Assembly (NCBI GenBank): GCA_004026145.2
Contig: CP034991.1
Span: 825,634-889,633, forward strand
Origin: Takifugu bimaculatus
Lineage: Eukaryota; Chordata; Actinopteri; Tetraodontiformes; Tetraodontidae
Length of the DNA stretch: 64,000 nucleotides
Direction: 5' to 3'
The notes beneath the pieces are model-generated. The model was not told the DNA's origin and did no database searches. It worked only from the letters and a program-made list of their open reading frames with translations. The position numbers were made by a program, and so were the translations under genes. Below, in pieces: positions 1 through 12,600 of the stretch (the first letter of the stretch is position 1; each line of letters starts with the position of its first letter).

Positions 1-150
1 TGAGCGTCGTTGTGTTAATGGAAAATTACATTTGTTCCCAGCTATCTTCCACGTGGGGGTCCGCACAGCTTTTTGCACGGCTCGGCAGGATGACTTCGGA
101 GACTATGAAGTGCGGAAGAAATATGCTCTTTTATATCTTTTTAGGCGATC

Positions 151-420
151 GAATAGAATAGAATAAACTTCATTATTCCTGGAGGAAATTATTGTGCAGG
201 GTGGAAAGTTACATTAAACAAATACAACAGGAATGGCTAATGAAAAGTTGCCAGGAGCAGAATATACTGTTTAAATGTTAAATATTGGGAAAATCTACAG
301 TTTAAGTGGCAAAATGTCAGATAAAGAGGAAAAAACAACAGTTCATTTGGGACAATATACAGTTAAAGTAGCAAAATAACAGCTAAAGTGATCAAATCTT
401 TCCCCGTCTGGTGGGGTTTT
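151..420 (-). mobile_element. LINE 3'-end remnant (L2/CR1/Rex1-like), minus strand
   Basis: Read on the minus strand, this stretch ends in a short TATTC-type tail (GAATAGAATAGAATAAAC on the plus strand, 151-168), preceded by a block about fixed distance from it that resembles the fish LINE 3' end 'gggaaat...caataaagttta'. This arrangement is common at the 3' ends of teleost L2/CR1-superfamily LINEs and SINEs that borrow those tails. Positions 290-400 contain loosely repeated phrases such as ACAGTT(T/A)AAGT(G/A)GCAAAAT, as expected of a decayed 3' UTR. No coding part remains. The family assignment rests on my memory of such tails and the 5' limit is uncertain. Confidence 0.42.
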
Positions 421-1394
421 TAGGACTTGAGTGGAAAATGGAATTTTGAGCGATTCCTGGAACAAAAGCTTTTCCAGTCCTTCCTAATTTTGTTGCTCGG
501 CCTCAGGCAATATCTGACTATAATTGGTTAATCTACAAAGTGTAATCAGGTCAGGTAATTGAAAAAGATTTCTGTTTTGTGTGGGTGAATTCAATTTTCC
601 TTACCACAAATAAGTTTCCCATTTCCAGTCAGAGCGCTCCGATGAAACGGGTGAATCTCGGCGTTAGCGGCTGTCATCCTCCGCTCGTCTCCCGGAGACA
701 CATTAGGACAGCCTGATGTTTTATCGGCCACATAAGTGCAGGCAACACAATTGCCACTGCAAGCAACAACAAATGTGTTGTTTGGAGAGACGGAAAAAAA
801 CCTCATAAAACTGAACTATGGCTCATTTAATATGTCGACGATGTTTGCGAGATATTGTGCCGTTGTGGTTTTAGCAATGATCAGTGCGGGGAAGCATGGA
901 TTTATAGATTTAGGGCTTGATAAATCCCCGAGGCAACCGGGCGCCTTTGGATGCAAACCTCAGTGATGGGCTTGTCAGCTGGGCCCGCTTTGAGGTCCCC
1001 GCCTGGCTATCAATCATCTGTCATCGTTACTGGGATATCGTGGCAAATTCAAGTGATTGGACGCCATAAATAAATCAGATGTGGTGCCACTTGCAGCGTT
1101 TGTTGCAGGAAGGAGCGCTGAGCCTTCAGTTTAACAATAGATGGCTGAACCGATTACTGGCTAACGTGACGTATTCACAATAATGAGTATTATTGTCACT
1201 CGTGCGAGTGAAGCAACGTCTAATTAATTACAGCGATAATCCCCCATGTCAACCGCTCCTTGTGATAATCCCGCGTGTGTGAGGGAAAGGCATATCTTAA
1301 GAAACAGCTGTGGGAATTCGAGAGTTTTGGAGAAAGAGACATTAAAATCATTGGGACTAATATCGCTGAAATTCCATCCTCCCCAAAGAACAAA
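421..1394. other. Unique noncoding sequence, no gene recognised
   Basis: No frame here resembles a known protein, and the longest open frames are under 90 codons on either strand. Positions 985-1130 are a fairly GC-balanced block with CCAAT/ATTGG-type and TGATTG motifs (ATCAATCATCTGTC, GTGATTGGACGCC) that could be regulatory. I have no conservation evidence for this. Confidence 0.5.
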
Positions 1395-1550
1395 ACCAAA
1401 AATTTCTCGCAACTTTTACATGCAGCCACATGCAAATCACCTTGGTGATGAACATCAGAGCTCTTTACTACGGCATTCCAAGGAGAGTGTGTGATTCTCT
1501 ATGATCTTTGGCTGTGAAAGAGGCATAAATAAACTGTAAATAGTGCATAG
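1395..1550 (+). repeat. Unidentified ~155-bp duplicated element, copy A
   Basis: This segment is homologous to 6497-6650 in the same orientation. The best-preserved core is TGCAAATCACC-TT-GGTGATGAACATC (1431-1456), which matches copy B at 25 of 26 positions. The core contains a hairpin or dyad, ATCACC at 1436-1441 and GGTGAT at 1444-1449, with a 2-nt spacer. It is preceded by a POU/octamer-like ATGCAAAT. Similarity continues on both sides: ACCAAAAA at the left edge, GTGTGA(T/A)TCT(C/G)(T/C)ATGAT near 1489-1505, and ACTGTAAATA(G/A)TGC near 1532-1546, the last a forkhead-like site. There is no open frame and no terminal inverted repeat. It may be an old interspersed repeat or a locally duplicated regulatory element. 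I do not recognise the family. Confidence 0.6.
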
Positions 1551-1639
1551 TTATCTGTCATTTGTGCTATATATGGCTTATTTTGTACTGAATAGCCCAC
1601 AGACTCCTGTAAAAACTAGTTTGTAGCTGAGATAATAGG

Positions 1640-1905
1640 GCATGCACCAACAAACTTCACCTCTTTTGTCTTCCTTGAAACCTCCTGCCTGGCAGGTCGA
1701 ACCTCAGCATCCTTCTCCAGATGTGTTCATCATCAATCCTTTGGACGTGTTCGAAGCGTCTCAGTCTGGCTCCGACGTTCACCTTCCTTATTCCAACTGT
1801 CTCACTCCCAACGAGAACCTGGACATCTTCATCTCTGCAGCCTCCAGCTCTGCTTCCTGTCTCATTCTTTACCTCATTGTTCCAACTGCCCCTCTTTCAT
1901 GACTG
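1640..1905 (-). pseudogene. Degraded LINE ORF C-terminal remnant
   Basis: The reverse complement encodes broken pieces of the post-reverse-transcriptase C-terminal region of a fish non-LTR retrotransposon. The first piece is RQEAELEAAEMKMSRFSLGV (about 1896-1810). After a frame disruption comes a piece with LRRFEHVQR, then IWRRMLRFDLPGRR, reaching about 1680. The pattern of an 'AEMK.LR..LGV' block followed by 'RLRWFGHVQRR' and 'RRML.L..PGRR..GRPK' is familiar from abundant teleost LINEs of an RTE-like type. The frame is broken, the reverse transcriptase and endonuclease are absent, and part of the region between the first two blocks appears deleted. It is a fossil with no expected function. 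The family name is not secure. Confidence 0.6.
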
Positions 1906-1916
1906 ACTAACCTTCT

Positions 1917-2036
1917 CCTTCCATCCATCCCTCCATCCATCCATCCCTCCATCCCTCCATCCATCCATCCATCCATCCATCCATCCATCCATCCATCCAT
2001 CCATCCATCCATCCATCCATCCATCCATCCATCCAT
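1917..2036. repeat. (TCCA)n tetranucleotide microsatellite
   Basis: About 120 bp of tandem CCAT/TCCA units, with CCCT-variant units at the left end and pure units to the right. It abuts the 5' side of the LINE remnant at 1640-1905. Such arrays often grow from the tails of fish non-LTR elements, but I cannot identify a parent element on its right side. Confidence 0.95.
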
Positions 2037-3467
2037 TATTACATCACTGGCTGAGGCCTCAGTAATCCCCTGGCCAAGTTTTATTATTTGATGTGTTGGT
2101 AATGAACGAATCCTGCTGACACCTACATTTGATCAGCAGCGTCAGTCTCTCACTCTAGTAATTGATCCACAAACCTTGCACAGATAACATCTCCGTTACC
2201 AGTGGAAGCACAGCTGAATGGCCAGATAAACTATGTCGAATTGAATTTGTTCAGAGGGGGGATGGAAATTAAAGGTAACTATTTTAGGGTACAAATATTT
2301 AAAAAGATTTAAATCAAAGAAAGCAAAAATTCCCAGGAGTGCTTCAGTGAGGGGAGGAAGTGAATTCAAGCTTTTTTGAATCACAACAGAGGCTGATGGA
2401 GGTGAATCTGAGAGGACTGGAGTTCAACAGCAGGATGAGGTCCCAGAGCTACAGGATGAATTCAGAGTCCCAGCCCAGCCTGGAAATTTGCACTTCTTCT
2501 AACAGGCAAACCTCTTTGAAGCTCTATTTTTAAATCCCCGGGCATTAGAATTTCCCTCTTTTTTAAAAAAAAAAAACCCAAACAAAAACTTGTTAACATC
2601 CATTTGGCATTTTCTCAAGTAGAAAAACACGAGCAAAACATGAGCGTAAGCATTTAGCATCACGGGGGAGCATTTGTATGTTCTGCAACTCTCCAAAATC
2701 TGAGGTCAAACAGCCAAAGAGCGATTGGGTAGAATCCCAGAGAAGCCAGTCTCGGCCACTCGTGTGCATGGAAATGAACATCACCAAAAACTTGAGTGAT
2801 ACTTTGAAATCTGATGCAACAGTTGGCACACAGGCCTGCATAACTGACTTATTCCTGTTTAATCTGGGAGATGCCTGTCTGGCTTTAAGATTTCTGTATA
2901 AATGCCTAAAAAAAAAGCAGTAGAAGGTGGATGGTAGTTACTCCAAAACTTAGCTGGGGAGTTTAGAACTTCCACAAGAGTAAGTAAGCTCCAGCTGCAG
3001 GTGTAGGGCAGAACAGCAAACCACATACCACATAGAACTGCATTGATCAGTGTTAGTTAGACTTTATTTGGACTTGAACATTAAGTCTGAGGCATGTTGA
3101 GCTGCTGCCTTTCTGCTTCTGGAACAGAGACGCCGGCATGTAATGGACAACTAAACGTACAGATATGGGATCTCTACCGATTCCTGTTTAACAGTCTAAT
3201 CTGGCTGCATCAAAGCTGCTTACATTTGGTGATAAACGGAATTACATTCCTCAGGAAAAGTGTATTTTAAAGTATAGTATAAAGTATTTTTTTCATTTAA
3301 TGACCTTGAATGCCACAAATGAAGCAGTTGTGTAATGAAGCGGGAATGGAAGGCAAATACATCAAACTTCCCACCATGGAGGCCGCAAACAAACCAGGAT
3401 CTTTACACAAAGATAAAAATGTTCAAAGTTGGTTTCCTTCACAGACAAACGTTGTGTTTTAAAAGGC

Positions 3468-3469
<2 letters not shown>
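2037..3469. other. Unique noncoding sequence, no gene recognised
   Basis: Open frames are 60-80 codons, overlap one another on both strands and match no family I know. There is a T/A-rich tract at 2558-2577. No RNA gene or mobile element was recognised. Confidence 0.5.

Positions 3470-3516
<47 letters not shown>
3470..3516. repeat. (GA)n dinucleotide microsatellite
   Basis: An uninterrupted GA array of about 47 bp. It creates an artificial Arg-Glu repeat in an overlapping open frame that is not a gene. Confidence 0.97.
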
Positions 3517-3520
<4 letters not shown>

Positions 3521-6496
3521 TTTACTTTAGTTTTAACCTGTTGTGCATCTCCTGCTGGACGATTGAGAATCCTTTTCGCGGACAAGGATCCAGGTACTGA
3601 ATCTGATCTCGATCTGATCAAACTAATTAACCACTGTTGTGTGAGCGTCTTAATTGAGATATCCATGATTAAAATACTACTTGGCATTAAATGAAAGATG
3701 GGTTTATACCACCCTCCCTGCAAAAAAGAGTTGCATTTGTGAATTAGAGAAAGAAAGAAAAATGGTAAATAAGCCCAGAGCAGTTTGTGTATCATTGTAC
3801 TCCATCTCCCTTCCCTCCACACCGAACTCTGCCAGTGTGTTACAGGATCTGTTGCTGGCTTCTTTAGATTTCCTGCATGAGGTGTTGTGGAGCTCTGTAG
3901 CCTCCTCTGCCTGGATCTCCCACTCCCCACCTCTCCCAAATCCCCCCCGCCCCCCCTCCCAATCACAGGAGCCAGAACCAGGATCAGCGGCTCTGCGACT
4001 GTCTTGTAGTGAGCATGCTTGTTGTGGGAGTAGATCCCCCCGTGCCTGACGACTCCCTGGCTGCTTTACCTTGGCTGGCTGGTCTCAGTGACATAATGAG
4101 CACCGTTGGCTGCGAGAGCAGAGGAGGGGGAGCGAGGTAGCGTGGGGGGGAGTGGGTGCAGTTGTGCATGCACTTGTCTGCGAGCAGTTGCAGATTGCTG
4201 GAATCTAAATAGCATGTGCTCACTCACCTAAATCAAGGCCACATGTTTAGGCCCCCAGTAAAGTGCTCTGAGCTCAATGAAGCATTGTGCTGTGTCTACC
4301 ACTCACCTCAGGAAATAAAGTCGGGCACCAACTCTGCCCTACAGGAAGCACGCTGTGACCTTCAAAGCGTCCGTTTTTATAAAAATGACGGTGCGACGGA
4401 TCGGATGATACACAATTTTGTAGTTATTGATATTTTCTTGTGTGCTGCATGCAAGCTGTCATATTTATCCTCAATGGAGCTTAATCAGATGGTCCTCTCA
4501 TCCTGGAATAATCTCACACAGCCAGCGCAACAACAAGATTTCCTGAGCTGTGCAGTAGGAGAGGGCTCCTGAACGCACCCTCGTGGCAGGCTGCCCTGCT
4601 CCCTCCAGTCACTGACCCAACTTCCCATTTCAGCTGCTGAGAACAATTAAGAGAACAACTTGACTCCAGGATCGGGCCTTTCAATAATCTACAGTCGGGC
4701 GTGTGGTGCCGTTCCTGTGACAACAGAAACATGTCACAGCACCATGTAAAGGCTTTTGTGAGACAATCACCTCCATTCCCAGCAGCCACCTGGGCTGGTC
4801 CCCCATCTTCCTCACAAGGATTGATCAGGAAAGGCGACCCAAAACTTTTAGACATATGGTGGCATGATCCACAACACCAAGCCGGACTTTGGCCCCTGGT
4901 TGTTCATGGACAGTTCACAGATCAGAGGTGGTGTCTGAATGGACAAGGAGGTCATTGTGGTCCAATGCAGGCCAGAACAGTACCAGAGATGGCTAACTGG
5001 TCTGGTATTAGCGGTTAGCGTGTGAGCTAATGATATAAATACAGAACGAGGCAGGCATGATTTCTGCTGTGTGAAGCAGTTTACTGGGACATTATTAAGA
5101 AAATGTTTGGTCAAATTCAGGCATTAGACTTCGCTTTTAGTCAAAATAAACCAGCCGTTCAGGACAGAGTCCCGACACATCTGTCCAAAGCAGAGAACAT
5201 GGGGAATGCAAGCCTCGTTGTGCATTTCCCTTCAGTCCCAATCCAAATTGCTCGGAGGCGTCTGAGGCCTCGCTCTAATCATATGCAATACACTTCAATA
5301 GATGAGATTTGGAATGCATGTTGGTACATTTCAATTTGCATAAAGTAGCTGGTGTTATTCACAGCAAAGAATTTCATAAAAGACTTTTATAATCACTTTA
5401 TTTATTTGGCCAGTAGAAAGCAAGCTGTTTATTTCCCCCCTTTATACTTTATTTGCTAAATGTGATTACTTCTTTACTTTCTCCCATTAGTGTATTAAAA
5501 TTAAGGGAGGTGCACCATTAATGGCACTGTATCAATGTCTAGGTGCTCTGCATCTGGGCCTGTGTATCATTTGATGAAGGACTCAGAGGGGAGTAGTAAG
5601 GAGTGACCTCTTCAGTAAATAGACACGCTGCTGTTGTCCTCCAGAAGAGAGAACCTCTCACCACCGTAATTCATCCATGCTGTTTACCTGATTTACTAAG
5701 TGTTGCGTACAGCCAGTCAGGGTGGCACCTTATCTCCACCCTGGCTGGCTGAATGAATTCCAAATGGCACGCTGCCTGGTTACTTGTCAGTGCGTTTGTT
5801 ATTGCCGACCCCCTTTACACTTCTATAAATCTTTGGAAAATAATCACTAAGCAAGGTATGGGGTGACATATAGAGGTAACCTTTCCAAAAATGATGCTCG
5901 CTGTCATTTTCTCCTATATAACAGTGATGGACGTGCGTAGTCTTCTGATGCTCAGCTGTCTTTGCAAATAGAGGAAATATAGGATATTTTTTATAAATGT
6001 GTGTGCCAGCATAGATAGAGTCGAATAATGCAGTCCAACCAATAAAAAAAGAGTATTAACATCTACACATGACCTTTAGTGCTCCTATCATGCATTATGG
6101 GAGAAGATACACTATAATAACTGGAGAAGTAAACTTCATTTCCATATGCTTACACAGAGTCTGATGACCTCAAAATACTCCACAGGATCTTTGCAGAAGC
6201 AGCTTATGATGACCTAGATATGGTTTAGAACACAGCATCCTCTAGTAGTTGTGTAGGTACCTCTATATGGGCAGCACGGCTGAGTGGACGACGCTCACTA
6301 AATGTGCTGGACAATGAGGCCAAATGGCATCATTGCATGGCAGATTAAATGCAACGTAAACGAGCGACATTGGTGCTGTTGGAGCCATTCTGATGGTCTT
6401 CTTTAACTGAAAGTAGTCCAGGTGCTTTTGCTGCCAACAAAATTGCTCTGACACTACATCCACGCTTCAACAGTGTGGCTCAAACGCACCATCTGT
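3517..6496. other. Unique noncoding sequence, no gene recognised
   Basis: Several overlapping open frames of 80-150 codons occur on both strands between 3.5 and 5.3 kb. None has a recognisable domain, and the longest (minus strand, 3517-3966) crosses low-complexity C-rich sequence at 3938-3960. From 5.35 to 6.5 kb the sequence is AT-rich. No transposon ends or RNA genes were recognised. Confidence 0.5.
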
Positions 6497-6650
6497 ACCA
6501 AAAACCTCATGTTTGTACATTCAACCACCTGCAAATCACCGTGGTGATGAACATCTGTGCGCTATAATGCAGCTCTGCAATTAACAGCTGTGTGAATCTG
6601 CATGATTCTTAGACTGCGGTGATGATTACTACACTGTAAATAATGCTATT
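6497..6650 (+). repeat. Unidentified ~155-bp duplicated element, copy B
   Basis: This is the diverged second copy of the segment at 1395-1550, about 5.1 kb downstream in direct orientation. The shared core TGCAAATCACC-GT-GGTGATGAACATC lies at 6530-6555. Its dyad arms ATCACC (6535-6540) and GGTGAT (6543-6548) are intact, while the 2-nt spacer differs from copy A (GT rather than TT). The right end shares ACTGTAAATAATGC. Between them this copy has GCAATTAACAGCTGTGTGAATCTG, where copy A is shorter and different. The dyad and the flanking sites outlasting the rest suggests either selection or a structural constraint of a mobile element. Confidence 0.6.
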
Positions 6651-9600
6651 TGGTAAATACAGAACACTCGTTCAGGTACTATTTAATAATAACTGCTTAA
6701 TAATTAACTTAATTATGAATTAATAATTAAGATGAGAGTCCTACCAAACAAACCACACAGGTGTTTAGAGATGTGTGGAAATTCTTGCAAACCTGAAGGA
6801 TTTAAAGCAAAGTGCTGATGGCTCCTCAGGCCGCCAATTATCAAAAATATGATGCTGGTTTATACTCGGGGGAGACGAGGCAGTTCGAGCCCTTTATGGG
6901 AACACTTCAGGGGGTGAGAGGAGGTGGAACTAATCCTGTGGTCAGGATGGGGCTTGGTCTGAGGGGACATCATTTGCAGGCAGGCTCAGAGGATGCAGAA
7001 AGCAGAGGCTGTGAGACAGGTTTGCAGATAACAGTCTAGAGGGCAGATGCTGTGACATTTTGTTTGTTGGCGGCATGTCACTCTTTCAGCCACAGGCTGG
7101 AACATCATGTGCTTTCTTTGTGGTTGCATCATACAGAATCAGTGAGGGCAGAGAGTGATCAAACACAGCAGCATCAACAGTGCGTTCGCCATGCTTGGAC
7201 TGCCTTGGTACAGTAACCGCAGCCTCTTATATAAGTGCCAGCTCCTTTCGTCTGTCATTCTTTGTATCATCATCAAAAGAATGAAAAAGAATATCTAAAT
7301 GTGCGGAGAAGAATAAAACTCAGGCTGAATGCTGGGACCAGCGTGAAACCCATACAATTATGCCTGATTAAATTTGTAAAGCCAACATAATTTATGATCA
7401 AATTAAGACAACTGTATTTGCTGAGAATCCTGTCTTTGTTGCAAAGATCTCAGTCAAACAGATGAAAGGCTTCATCCCAAAAAGTTGTCTGAATCGCATC
7501 AGTGGGTTCATTTACCACAAAAACAGAGACTAGAAGCAAATCGCCTGCAAAACACTGCTGATAAATAATTCAGAAACTTCTTGATAGGCTTGTAATTTTT
7601 CTTTAAAGCCAGTTCAGATGTATTCCCTCTCACGAGGCGACGCCTCGACCTTCCCCGGTGTGCAAGGAAACGGAGCCGACTCCCGGCACTTTTGGGGGAG
7701 GCGTTTGAACATTCATGTATGCGTCTGCGGAGGCGTTCAGATGCCGAGAAGCTGTTTTTTTTTTTTTTTCGTGAAAATTACTTCATGCTGAGAGGAGACG
7801 GGGCTGGCTGGTGCTGATGCTAATCCGAAGCCACCGACAAAAAAAAAGGGAGTAAACAAGCTGTCCAAAGAATCGAGGGTTACTTCTGGAACCACTACTC
7901 AGAACCAAAACTACAGGGTCTGAAATGAGAGCTTCACAGCTTGTTTATGAGCGTTTGCAGCAGCACATATGCATGCTTTGAGGTCCATGGGTTAAAATTA
8001 TGTTCTGTTGGATTTCAAGTTCAAAAGCAGCAAGGTGTTTGTCGCTCAATCGCCGCTGCTGCCATTTCTATTTGCAGGCCCAGAAACATTTGAGATGTAA
8101 GACATTTACCCCCCAAAACAACTACAGCATCGCTCAACCTCCTCTTACAGTACCCATCCCTACACATGGTCACAAGGAGAATGGAGCCCATTCTAAGAAT
8201 CTTTTGTTGTACTTTTACAGTTTTGTCCAATAAAAGAAAACTACTCCAAGTCCAGCTTGTGACTTTGCTGCGCTTCCATAAGTGGCAACAACAAAATACA
8301 TTCAAGGTGCTGAACACAAAGAGGCACACCATCGAATCAATATTCTTTTCCCTGAAAGATGTTTGCAGAAGTGTTTTATGTACACATTCTGTTCAAAGAA
8401 AAGGTCAATGTGACACATTCATCGCGTCCACTGAAGGTTCCCGTCTGTAGGACACGTTCTTCCCTTAATGTGGGGCTCTAGCAGTAGGGAAAAAAGATCC
8501 TGCGTTAACTTCTGTTCCTGAAGAGGAGTCTTTCTCAAGGAAGTCTCATTCCCAGCTTGGAGGAGCTTTCACCACTCATTAGGGGGAAGAGCTCTCTGAG
8601 AATGTGACATTAAGATATGGACAGGTGTGAACGTGTCCTTGACTGGCTGTGGATTGGGCGCAAAGTCTCCGCGGGCAGAGGCAGCTTATATTTGTGTCGA
8701 GCAGAGACACGGACAGGACTGAGGACTGCTCATTTTTATGACATGTCTGGTAATCACGCAACGGTCCCTCTGGTCACATTCCATCAAACTCGATAATTTA
8801 ATTACAGGGACACTTGACGCACGATCTGCTGTTTCTGAATGTTCGAGCCTTGATGAGTATTCTGGATTACATCGTGTATTTGTTGTATGTGTATCTGGCG
8901 AATTAAACTATTGTTGACTGGCTATTTTAGGTGAAGCAATTAAAGCAACAGACACAATTATTGCCACCTCTAACAAGTGGAGGATCACTCTTCTTTTTCT
9001 GCTCAAGACTTTCCAGAAAGACTTGTGAAAAAGTAGCAAATTTGAAACAGAAACGAACCAACAACGAAGACTTTGGCTCCTACTCTACAGCTGCTAATGC
9101 AGGAAAGATTTCTCTGGGTGTTGGGAGTTTTATTGCAGGTTGTTTTGGGCTAAAGGCTGTTTTTTTGTGTGTGTGCGTGCTTGTGAAACACTTCAGCTTA
9201 AGCAACCATGATTGAAACAAGAGTATGTTGTTGACTGCATGTTGACTTCTCACTATGTGCATGCTGTTGGCAATTTCTAAGTCTGTGTTTGAAAATAGGC
9301 GGACCGCCTTCAATATGAGGCCCAGAAGTAAAGTTGTTACAGAATTTTCTGCCCCAGACCAAATATCTATTCTGTAAAATGCCTAGTAATTAAGCTGATT
9401 GCCACTTTAATTACTTCCTCTCAAGGCTCCATATATCGGCAGTGAGCCATGCTAGACGTGTGTGTTTAGTTGTCATTTTCAGCCCATTATGAGACAGATC
9501 CCTTACATCCTGTGCATCCAAATCTGTGATTTCTCTTTTTCTGCTTGCTCATTCAAGTGCTTATCCGCCTGTCTCTTTTGTAAAATTTGAAGCACTTTAT

Positions 9601-12600
9601 TTTGAAAGAAACAGCAACTGATAAATCCTTCATCAGCCAGACTCCGCACACAAACTCCAAGCTCAAAAATGCATTTCAGAGCTGTGCTCTGGCAAACTCC
9701 CATCACGCCATCCAGTTATTCCTCTTTCAAGTCCTCTTTTTCTTAGTTGATTTTTAATTCTGTTTGAATTTGATTAAGTGTGCATAACGGAAAGGTTGCG
9801 AAGGAGTTTTACATAAACCCAGCCTGAGCCCAAAGATGGCCCCTTTAAAGCAGCAGTGGCAGAAACTATTCCCTTTTATCAGAAAGAAACCCTGAGCAGG
9901 ACCGGAGCGATGAGGGTGAACCTTCCTGCTAATGGTCAGTGAAGGACAAGAGCTAAGGCTAAAAGCTAATGCGGGCCTTACTTTGACTTATACAGTAGTA
10001 TAAAACAATATCAGCCCGTGTCAACAGACCAAAACATATTTCTCCCCCCAAAATAGTGGTCTTTAAAAACATATTTATCACCTTTTTTTTTTTCTTTTTT
10101 ACGAAGCAATGAAATTCAAAACAAAGAGAAATTACGACCCCTGCATTGCCGCTGTCAGGAAAAAAAACAAAAACCCAAAAAAACAAATGAGATTTGAAAG
10201 AAGAAAACTTTTCTATCCATTTATGTTCAGTCTCCACTCAGGCAGGTCACAGGGGGCTGGATCCAATTCCAGCATCAATTTGGTAAAAGCGTGGCGAGAG
10301 TAATTAGAATGCCTGGGAGGGTCACTTCCCAGTCGTGTGTTTACTGCCTCTATGGATGACTTTTTCATTATGCCGTCTCCATCTTTATGCAAGTTCAACT
10401 TTATTTTAGGGTGGATGATTTGTCCAGCTGCGCAAACCTTTGGGCAGTCCTGCATCTATGCAAAGTTTTTTCCCTTCTGTTCAGTTTTGGAACTCTTTGG
10501 GGTCATTTTTGCCTTCACCGCCGCCTTGCTGTTGATAAGAGGCTGATTGGCAGTTTTTACACTGAGGCACGTTTACCTCTTGGATATACAGTAGATCTTG
10601 GTTAAATTCCTTAAATTCCCTATAATCATCTACTATGCTCTCAGAAGCTTCTGGACAGCTTTTTCTTTGCTTCATAACTAAATTGTAACAAATATTATGA
10701 AAGCTAATTGGTTTACACAGTCCTACTTAAAAAGCTACTTGACTGACACATGAAGCCAAACTATAATTCAAAGAACATTTGGACGCATATGTACAGTAAA
10801 GTTTGGCTGGTCCCGCTTGTGGTTTCCGCTGTTACCATAGACTTCTTTAGGGTTTGGGCTTTTTTGTATCTGACTGGCACAATCTTGAATGTAACCACCA
10901 CAATATACAATGAAAAGTGTAACTGAGACTGCAGCAGAGACACCGTCTCTCTGTCATGTTGCGTTGAGTTGCCACCATTTCTTCCCGTTTCTCCAGCCTC
11001 CTGCTATCAAGAGCAGCTCAGGTTGTGCGTTCATCCCATTTGGGTTCATTACTCTGGCCTTCAGAAGGAAGTTAGCGGGGTGCTTTGGTATAGGAGCAGA
11101 TCAGGCACAATTTACTGCAATAATCCGCCACTGTTTTCCTTTCATTATCTCCCCTCCATTGCTGCTGTTTACGAGGGAGTGCTGTGTGCTGCTCAGCGGC
11201 GCCGGCTTATTCAAATCAATGTGCAGAATACGGAGATCAGGCTGCAGCTCTGCTGAAAATTAACTGCCTCCTGTAGAGTTTGGTTTAACTTAATCAGATA
11301 TGGCACATTGTCTGTCCCCTCCCCTGATGGGGTCTTTAGGACATTCATGCTCTGAGAAGCTGGAGGTCTGTGGGTTATATTATTCTTAACCTTGCATCTT
11401 GCAAGCCCTACTTGTCCCCTATCTAATCCTCCCCTAGTGGTGGAAAGCAGAATAGGTCAATCGGCTCACGTCAACATGAATTCCTGGTGTTACAAAATAG
11501 TTTAAGACTCGAGTTTGTCAGCGATAGTTGCAGCTGGTATCCTAAATTTTCTCCAGGATTTAGTTGCCAGTTCATATCGTGTAAGCCAAACTTGTAATCC
11601 GGTAGCCTAGAGGAGTCTGTGCTCTCGTCATTCCTTCCGTGTTGTTTCTGTAATAACAACATTAATGTCAGGGGTTATTTGCTTGAGACACTCAAATGTG
11701 CACTTCCCCCAAAAGAACATTCTCCTCACTTCATGTAGCAGGAAACACACAAAGCAGCGCAGTGTTGGACTACTATGGCAGTACTACCCGTGAGCAAAGT
11801 CAGCACTAAACTCTAGTCATCTCAGCGGCATGCTTGAATGGGTTTCCTCACAGCTACATCTATTGAGACAGGTTAGCATCACAGTCAAACTATTTTGTAT
11901 CCTCCTAAGATTGAAAGCCATTATACTGCAACCGGATCACGTACCCTTAAAGGTTGTCGAGGCTGGTGTTGCTTACTTTGGAGCAGCACGTTCCTCAAGG
12001 CTCGGTGAAACTGAAATTTGATGGGATTTTTCCAGGATTCTCCTCACCTCTCTGCGAGTTATCCGTCCCCTGGGACTCAGCTTTCTCTTTTTGATGTATT
12101 TTTCTTTAACATTAGTGTTTCAGAGAAATCAGACAGGACCAACCTCTGGAACACTTTTCTCTTTCTTCTATCAGGGTCAATTTAATAAGCTCTATCTGTT
12201 TTTAGTCCTCAAGGAAGGGAATATAAAGCAGCCATAAGATGGAAAGCGCTGGAACCCTTTATGCACTCGTAATTGTGCTAAGAAAATGTGTTTATGCTTA
12301 TGCTGCTATTAGAACGCATTAAGAGCAGATCAGAGGGTTAATGGATCATTTTATAATTGTAAATAAATCAGTTTGTGTGCAATAAATGGTAAAGCTCTAA
12401 AAACACAATTCACAGAAGAGAAACAACAAGGCGGGGGAGTGATTTCAGCTTGTGCTAGCAGGACCTCGGGGATGGTCTTCCACCCTCCCACGCCTATGGT
12501 GGCCTCCACTAAACTGTGCTGCACTTACCAATTAGTGCAGGAGATGCCAATCAACCGCCCATCAGGATGGGAGTTTACAGAATTAATATTCAGCACTGGA

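Noticed and set aside
3335..3694. 119-codon frame with an Arg-Glu repeat
   Set aside because: The repeat is the GA microsatellite translated; the flanks have no domain and are noncoding in appearance.
5349..5370. AGCTGGTGTTATTCAC resembles the start of miR-138
   Set aside because: The match fails after ten bases and no partner arm forms a hairpin nearby.
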